DNA of 64,000 nt from NCBI GenBank assembly GCA_033725935.1, contig MU867079.1, positions 226,366 through 290,365 of the forward strand, read 5' to 3'. Shown piece after piece: positions 57,243 to 64,000 of the stretch. The stretch is from Cladorrhinum sp. PSN259 (lineage: Eukaryota > Ascomycota > Sordariomycetes > Sordariales > Podosporaceae). Position 1 is the stretch's first letter. Every line of letters starts with the position of its first letter. The notes beneath the pieces are model-generated. The model had not been told where the DNA came from and did not search any database. It saw only the letters and a program-made list of their open reading frames with translations. The translations under genes were made by a program, and so were the position numbers.

Positions 57243-59214
57243 TCAAGCACCACTCAAACCCGCCTCCCTCACCTGCTCAAAACTGTCATCGCCACCACCA
57301 TTAACCATCCGCTCATCCTCATCCCTCAACCTCCTCTCCAACTCCAACCGCCCATCCTTGCCCCAATAGCAAGCCTTCTCAGTTCCGTTTACACAAGCCT
57401 CCGTGATTAATACATATGGAGTGGGAGCATCATACATGGGCTCTGCCAACACCCTCTCCATCTCCATCTTCAGTCCTCTAGCACCCGTTTCATTCTTGGC
57501 CGCGCGCTCAGCAATAGCATAGAGCGCCAGTCTGGTAAAGAATAGCTTGCTCGGATACGTCTCGAATAATGCCGTGTACTGAGCCACCAGACTGTTCCGC
57601 GGTTCCGTCAAGATGCGATACAACTCATCGAGAGACAGCGGAGTCAATGCGCAGATATTGTGCATTCGTCCAATCAACTCGGGAATGAAACCGAAAGCTT
57701 GCAAGTCGGCTGGGGTGGTCAAGTCTAGTGGTGTGAATCCATGAGGCAAACCTGCAGCGGCTTCGAAAAGTGGTTGATGAGGAAGATGATTGTACATCTG
57801 TCTGGGTAACTGCTCATGGATACCCGAAAGTGATGAGCTGCGTCCACTCCTGATTTCGGATCCGAACCCTATCGACGGCTTTGAGACTCGTCGTAGAACC
57901 GTCTTGTCTAGCCCGACGAAGGCTCCACAAAAGACAAAAAGGATATTGGTGGTGTCAATAATAAACTGGTCCACCTTCCCTTGCTGAGGAGGGGTAGACT
58001 GGGGCGTCGTTGGACCACCGCTATAACCACCACCGCCGTTGCTGGACGGCCCGATTGGAGTTGTTGAGCGCGACGAACGATGATCCTTGACGTTGACAGT
58101 CACCTTGGTTCCCTCGACAATCTTTAGCAGGGCCTGCTGAACACCTTCACCTCCGACATCTCTGCCATTGATTGTCTCTTTTCTTGCGATCTTGTCAAAC
58201 TCGTCCAGCACAACAATACCATGTTCAGCAGCTTTAACATCATAGTTCGCTTCGATGAGCAGCCGTTCGATGCACGATTCAACGTCTTGTCCGATGTAGC
58301 CGGCTTGTGTGAGCGAGTTGCAATCGCTGATGGTGAACGGTACGTTGAGTTTCTTGCTCAGGGTTCTGCAACCAGGAAGTCAGCATAGCGTTATCACAAC
58401 TGGCTGGCGGTGAGGAGACCGGAATAGCTCACTCGAGTATGTATGTCTTGCCCACTCCCGTCGGACCAATCAAGAGTAGATTGCTCTTGTCAATCTTGAC
58501 ATGCTGGGGAAAGGTAATGTCCTCTGGGATATAAAAGGTATCTGAAGGAGGATGGTCTTCGATATAGTTGTCTTCGGGCGGGGGCTGCGGTTGATGGGTT
58601 CCCCGAACAATTTCGCTGTGGCCCGGAAATTCGTCTTGAACAGGATAACGATAATTAGTCTGCTGGCCGCGCCATGTTTTGGGTGCATATGCAGAAGATG
58701 AAGAAGCAGAAGAACGGTCAGAAGGGTGCCTCCGCCCACCTTCGACTGGGTGCGCAGGCGGGTTACTACTGCTACCACTGGAAGTGCTGTAACCACCTGT
58801 GCGCTCAAAAGCGTCCCTATCCTGGGCGTACTTTTGCCTCTGGATTCTTTCCCGTAAATGTTGATCTTGCAATTCGTGGTGTTGGCGCCGTCGCAGTCCC
58901 TGGTAGTGGTTGAATATCACTGAGCAAATAGTCTTTTTTGCTCTGTCCTGACCAACTACATAGTCATCCACCCTCTTCTTGAGGTCTCGGGGATAGAACT
59001 GCGGAACGCCGAACTGGCCACGCTTGGAGAAGATGGGACCTCGTCCAGTATCCTGTGTTGGATCATAGCTGGATGAAAAGCCAGAGTTGAAGTACGCAGA
59101 TCGTCGCGGACCGGCAAGCAGGATGGTCGATGTCGAGAAGGCAGGATGTCGCATCCGCGCAAAGCGCAACGAGGTCACCAACGTCGGCGCTCGCGGTCTT
59201 GTTAGGACCGACAT
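57243..59214 (-). CDS. mcx1: Mitochondrial ClpX-type AAA+ unfoldase
   Basis: Exons 58433-59214 and 57243-58365, joined in phase 2 (634 aa). The first 40 residues are Arg/Ser/Ala-rich without acidic residues, a mitochondrial presequence. YPRDLKKRVDDYVVGQDRAK opens the AAA+ domain. Walker A GPTGVGKTYILE is followed across the intron by FTISDCNSLTQAGYIGQDVE, Walker B GIVVLDEFDKIA and GRDVGGEGVQQALLKIVEG. The C-terminal small domain has GARGLKMEMERVL. The N-terminal zinc domain of bacterial ClpX is absent, as in yeast Mcx1. About 120 residues of Ser/Gln/Arg-rich sequence are inserted between the domain start and Walker A. It unfolds matrix proteins, alone or with ClpP. Confidence 0.95.
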
Positions 59215-60170
59215 TGTGGTGACTGCCCGGTGTATCTCATGCTCTGATTGGGAGATCCAGGGGTGCTTCTTGGAATGGATCCCTATATCTCAAAGATGTA
59301 GAGAGAGAAATATGCCGATGAACGTTTGTTGTTGCGATACCGCCACACATTGTTCGTGCATCTACCACAATGTCAAGAACGGGAGCGCCATAGGCCATCA
59401 TCCAATCGTGTAAGATGCGGGGAGAGTGAGGTGACACGGTGACCGACACCACTTGAAATCTCCACTTCCGAAAGCTCCTCTCCCTTGTCACTGTGCTTGG
59501 CCCAGCCATTTCCCCACTGTAGCTTCAGGTCCCGCTGTGAGCTTTTGGCCGGCCCTCGGACATGGATGGGCCTTAAGTTGCGATAAGGCTAGGTGTTCGA
59601 GGTGGTGCATTGGCAGCAATTGGTCTCTCCCAAACCCCTAATATCGAAGAAATGTTGAGATTGGGCTGCTTTTTTATCAAATCCCGACTCACATATGCAG
59701 CAGCGCCTGGGGACGACACTACGCGGAACATATCTGCTTTGCAGAATGCAGCAAAGAACGTTTTGAAGTAGGATTGGGCCGCCGAGGGACCATCCAGACG
59801 CCATGATGTAATCTAGCATTGGCAAGCCGATTTCTCTAGCTTCCTCCACTCTGGCGACCCCTCACACCATACGAGACGGCCCGTCTCTGAGGAGGCAAAC
59901 AACCAAGGCATCTGGATCTTCACATTGGGTTGGAAAATGAAATAATAATAAAAGAATTCTTTCGCTTAGCCCCCGCTCGCTTCAGTATTTCTCGCAAATC
60001 CTGCTGTGCTTATCGTTTTCTCGTTGGGCGTTGCAGAGTTTCAGGTTGCATTGGACTGACTGAGTGCGAAGAACTGCGCCCGTTTTTTTTTCTAGTGTCG
60101 CCTCTTCCTCCATTAATACACCCCCTCCCTTCTCTCCTTCTTCTCTAAAACAGGATTGCATCAACTAGGA
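59215..60170. promoter_or_regulatory. Divergent upstream region of ClpX and branching enzyme
   Basis: About 0.95 kb between divergent genes; a CT-rich run at 60110-60145 immediately precedes the branching-enzyme start, as expected of a fungal 5' UTR. No gene is seen. Confidence 0.5.
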
Positions 60171-62535
60171 ATGGGTGGTACAGTCTCAACAACATCCAAT
60201 TCACCCCAAGAAGTAGACTCCTCTAACCAGGACCCTACTCTGCACCAAGTGCAAGACAAGATGGCATCAACCACTCTTACCAACGGCGGTGCTACTGCGG
60301 GGCACGATAACATCCCCAATGACGGCACTGGTGTCGTCCAGCTCGACCCCTATCTCTCCCCCTTCAAGGACGCATTGAGGAGACGCTTCTCCAAGGCCAA
60401 CGAATGGATCCAGAAACTTGAGCAGACAGAAGGCGGTTTGGACAAGTTCAGCCAGGTTAGTTGCCATTTTACCTCTACACAATCCCATTTCCCGTTTGGT
60501 ATGCTTATATGCTAACAATTTCCTAGGGAGCCGAAATCTACGGCATCCACGAACTCCCAGACAAGTCCATTCGTTACCGCGAATGGGCTCCCAACGCAAC
60601 CAACGCCTCCCTCATTGGCGAGTTCAACAACTGGGACCGCGGTGCCCACCCCATGAAGAAGAACGAATGGGGTGTCTTTGAGATCACCATTCCTCCCACC
60701 TCAGACGGCAGGGCCGCCATCCCTCACAACTCCAAGATCAAGATCACACTCCAGCTCCCATCTGGTCAATGGATAGACAGACTTCCAGCATGGATCAAGT
60801 ACGTCACTCAGGACATCTCAGTCTCGCCAGCATACGATGCTAGGTTCTGGAACCCTCCCGCATCCGAACGCTACACTTTCAAGCATTCCCGTCCCAAGAA
60901 GCCAGAGTCACTCCGCATCTATGAAGCTCACGTCGGTATTTCCTCGCCTGAGCTCAAGGTGGCCACATACAAGGAGTTCACCAAGAACATGCTTCCACGC
61001 ATCAAGGGGCTGGGTTACAACGCTATCCAGTTGATGGCCATCATGGAACACGCGTACTATGCCAGCTTCGGCTACCAGATCAACAACTTTTTCGCTGCCA
61101 GCAGCCGGTATGGCCCTCCAGAGGACCTCAAGGAGCTGGTTGATACTGCCCACGAGCTTGGTCTTGTGGTACTATTGGATGTTGTGCACAGCCATGCTTC
61201 CAAGAATGTTTTGGATGGATTGAACGAGTTCGATGGTACTGATCATCAGTACTTCCATGAGGGTGGACGAGGAAGGCACGAGCTTTGGGACAGCAGGTTG
61301 TTCAACTATTCACACCATGAAGTGATGAGATTCTTGTTGAGCAACCTGAGGTTCTGGATGGATGAGTACTCATTTGATGGATTCAGGTTCGATGGTGTTA
61401 CCAGCATGTTATATTTGCATCATGGTATTGGAACGTAAGTTATCACCCTCCGTCTAATGAGGTTGACCACTCACTGACATTTTATAGTGGCTTCTCTGGT
61501 GGTTACCATGAGTACTTTGGTGCCGAGGTTGATGAGGAGGCTGTCGTCTACCTCATGCTCGCTAATGAGATGCTCCACAACCTCTACCCAGAAGTCATCA
61601 CCGTGGCAGAAGATGTCTCTGGCATGCCGGCGCTCTGCTTGCCTCTCAAGCTTGGTGGTGTCGGCTTCGACTACAGACTCGCCATGGCCATTCCGGACAT
61701 GTGGATCAAGATCCTCAAGGAGAAGAAGGATGAGGAGTGGGATATCGGCAACATCTGCTTCACTCTGATCAACCGTCGCCACGGTGAGAAGACCATCGCC
61801 TACGCAGAGTCCCACGACCAAGCACTCGTCGGTGACAAGACCCTCATGATGCATCTGTGCGATGCTGAGCTCTACACCAACATGTCCAACCTTACACCCT
61901 TGACTCCCGTCATTGACAGGGGTATGGCCCTTCACAAGTTGATCCGTCTCTTGACCCACGGCCTGGGCGGTGAGGGTTGGCTCAACTTTGAGGGCAATGA
62001 GTTTGGTCATCCCGAGTGGCTTGACTTCCCGAGAGAGGGCAACGACAACTCTTTCTGGTATGCCCGTCGCCAGCTGAACCTCACCGACGATCCCTTGTTG
62101 AGGTACCAGTACCTTAATAACTTTGATCGGTCGATGAATCTGACCGAGGCCAAGTTAGGCTGGTTACACGCTCCCCAAGCATATATTTCACTCAAGCATG
62201 AGGGAGACAAGGTTATCGTCTTTGAGAGGGGTGGCGCGGTCTTCGTCTTCAACTTCCACCACACCTCAAGTTTCACTGATTACAGGATTGGGGTTGACGT
62301 TGCTGGCAGGTACAAGGTTGTCTTGAACTCTGATACTAAGGAGCACGGAGGCTTCAACCGGGTGGATGAGAAGACGAGGTATTACACCGAGCCACTGGAG
62401 TGGAATGGAAGGAGGAACTGCACGCATATTTATATCCCCTGCAGAACCGCTTTGGTAAGTTATGCCTCTCTATCTTGCAGCCTTTGAAGCACATTGCTAA
62501 CAGTTTACTTTTAGGTCCTCGCTTTGGACAATTAG
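60171..62535 (+). CDS. gbe1: 1,4-alpha-glucan (glycogen) branching enzyme, GH13
   Basis: Exons 60171-60455, 60527-61434, 61488-62454 and 62515-62535 (726 aa; 696 aa if the ATG at 60261, MASTTLTNGG, is used). The CBM48 N-domain contains YREWAPNATNASLIGEFNNW. The catalytic barrel has the four GH13 regions: DVVHSHAS, GFRFDGVTSM with the nucleophile Asp, TVAEDVSGMP with the acid/base Glu, and YAESHDQALVGDKT with the transition-state Asp. The last exon adds only VLALDN. The enzyme cuts alpha-1,4 chains and transfers them to make alpha-1,6 branches in glycogen in the cytosol. Confidence 0.97.
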
Positions 62536-63568
62536 ACGGTCTGCTTTCTCAACATCACATAGCCTAATGAGGTCTCAGCGGGCTTGGCTGAAGTAGGGAG
62601 AGCAATCACCCGGGAAGCGTTTTTGGAGCTTTTGGGTTTGGCCGTTTGTTATAATCATGTTTTGATTTGTTTTGTACTTAAAAATGAAGTAAAATGAACA
62701 ACGAAATGTTCTTGTTGTGTTTAGAAAGGAGGCCATAAAAATATAGACAACGAGAGGTGGCGGCGGGATTGATCGCCCCTCATCATGATTATGCAGTTCT
62801 ACCCAATGAGCATCATGCAGCTTGGATGCAACGCAATGGTATGCTATGATGCACAATTGAAGCCAACTAAGGCATCAATTGACATCTGCTAAGCTCAAGA
62901 AAGAGCTTTTGGTAGCTTTCATTGAGTCGGTGATGAAATTTCGGGGATACGTGGTGTTGAGGAGGTTCAGCAGGGGCAAAGCTGTTCCGGGACGTCCCGG
63001 CGACGGAATCCCGTCTCAACAGAAACCAACAGCCCAACCCAAGCAAATCTGCCTCTCCTAGCCCAAAAAAACAAAAGGCAAATGAGGAGGGGGAGGGGAA
63101 TTTGTCTACTAGCCAGAAAGGAATGGAGGGGTGTTTTAGTGTGGGAAATGGGGGAAAAAAATTGTTAATGGCAGTGCACGCATTTAAGAAAGATGCAAAA
63201 ATACAGTGAAAGGAAATAGAGAGCAAAAAACATGGATGATGCAGGTGATCCCCCATGGATGAGAATGAGGGGAAAGGTTGGGAGTGGTGCTGTGGCATCA
63301 CTGCCAGGAGGGAGCAAGCAAATCCAGTTCGTGCAAATTGGGTTCCCGACAGGTTCTGTTGGCCATTTTTGCTCACAAGAAAAACAGTGGAGTCGTGTTG
63401 ATTGGAGGATAGCTGTCCCGGTCACGTGGAAAGATGGAGCTCCGCAGCTTCTAGCCGAAAGCTCATCGAGAGATTTTCGAACCCGTTTTCTTCCCTCCCT
63501 CTACCAAGCCAATACTCCTTCACCTTGCTACATCCACCATCCAAAGTCCGCCCTTAATCATCGTCAAG
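62536..63568. other. Intergenic, no gene recognised
   Basis: About 1 kb between the branching enzyme and ATP synthase beta. The minus-strand frame at 62867-63376 lacks protein-like composition. The last 150 bases probably form the 5' region of the next gene. Confidence 0.55.
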
Positions 63569-64000
63569 ATGTTCAAGAGGTGAGTTCCGAATATCATGGA
63601 GGATGAGATTCAATTGGATCTCCAGAAGGAGAATTAGAGAAAAGAGAGAGGCTGACTTTTTCGCGCTTTTCCCCTCGTCTACAGCGGCATTTCCGCCTTC
63701 GCCCGGACGGCTCGTCCCTCCTTCGCGGCGGTGCCTCGTCGTGTTGCCCGCCCGGCCCTCAACCTCAGAGCTCCCGCTCTCAGCAGATTCGCCTCCACTA
63801 CCGGTGTTGGTGACGGCAAGATCTACCAGGTCATCGGTAAGACATTGGCATCTCATCGCCAGGTGGAAAACTGTTTCAGCCAGCTAACCTCAAGTGTGTC
63901 CCACAGGTGCCGTCGTCGATGGTTAGTCTGCTCGGACAACAAATATTACCAGCCAATTCAATCACTGACCCGAAACCACAGTCAAGTTTGACACCGAGAA
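63569..64000 (+). CDS. atp-2: Mitochondrial ATP synthase subunit beta, 5' part only
   Basis: Exons 63569-63579 (11 nt), 63685-63836, 63907-63921 (15 nt) and 63982 to the window edge; all phases agree. The product starts MFKSGISAFARTARPSFAAV, an Arg/Ala/Ser-rich presequence, and the mature part begins STTGVGDGKIYQVIGAVVDV then KFDTE. This matches the N-terminus of F1 beta, the catalytic subunit of the matrix F1 sector. The nucleotide-binding domain lies beyond the window. The leader is very close to the Neurospora one as I recall it, which is the main basis for the organism call. Confidence 0.95.

Noticed and set aside
62867..63376. 169-codon minus-strand frame near the right edge
   Set aside because: Phe/Ser/Pro-rich composition typical of antisense AT-rich sequence, with no homology recognised.

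Overview
The window reads as nuclear DNA of a filamentous ascomycete, most likely Sordariales and close to Neurospora or Sordaria. Genes carry short introns with GTRAGT/GTATGT donors, CTRAC or TACTAAC branch sites and YAG acceptors. Intergenic regions are long and rich in microsatellites. The mitochondrial ATP synthase beta leader at the right edge closely resembles the Neurospora one as I remember it, and a SUZ12-type PRC2 subunit is present. There is no rRNA, no convincing tRNA, no recognisable transposon and no CRISPR array. The genus is inference and would need a homology search.

Bases 1-19,000 form a neighbourhood of Myb/SANT-like DNA-binding genes. On the minus strand at 1344-4434 there are six first-exon modules, each with its own ATG. 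Each encodes about 50-63 residues of one small helical domain and each ends in a phase-2 splice donor. Only one matching acceptor exon pair (1457-1708 and 1344-1389) follows them; it encodes the last helix and a basic AT-hook-like tail. I read this as one locus with variable first exons and a constant 3' part, which I regard as the most unusual feature of the window. A complete three-exon paralogue of the same design follows at 5546-7018. Two larger, low-complexity relatives lie on the plus strand at 9395-10813 (poly-Gln/poly-His) and 16560-18982. The 5.7 kb between them holds no recognisable gene but carries tandem repeats, including a diverged array of about 160-bp units just upstream of the 16560 gene.

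Bases 20,000-39,500 carry a nuclear RD/RE-rich protein (20182-23008), a possible small or decayed gene (25780-26247), a coiled-coil protein (26391-28905), a small hypothetical gene (29444-29785), RVB2/reptin (30237-31865), the GYF protein LIN1/CD2BP2 (32642-34087), UFD1 (34947-36135) and an F-box/leucine-rich protein (37007-39439). From 39,440 to 44,320 I see no convincing gene.

Bases 44,321-64,000 carry SUZ12, whose reading frame continues for 454 codons beyond a single TAG; a SLY41-type triose-phosphate transporter family protein; the U2 snRNP protein SF3B2/CUS1; CIA1 of cytosolic Fe-S assembly; mitochondrial ClpX; the glycogen branching enzyme; and the 5' end of ATP synthase beta. These are mostly unrelated housekeeping genes. 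LIN1/UFD1, SLY41/SF3B2 and ClpX/branching enzyme are divergent pairs with 0.6-1 kb shared upstream regions.
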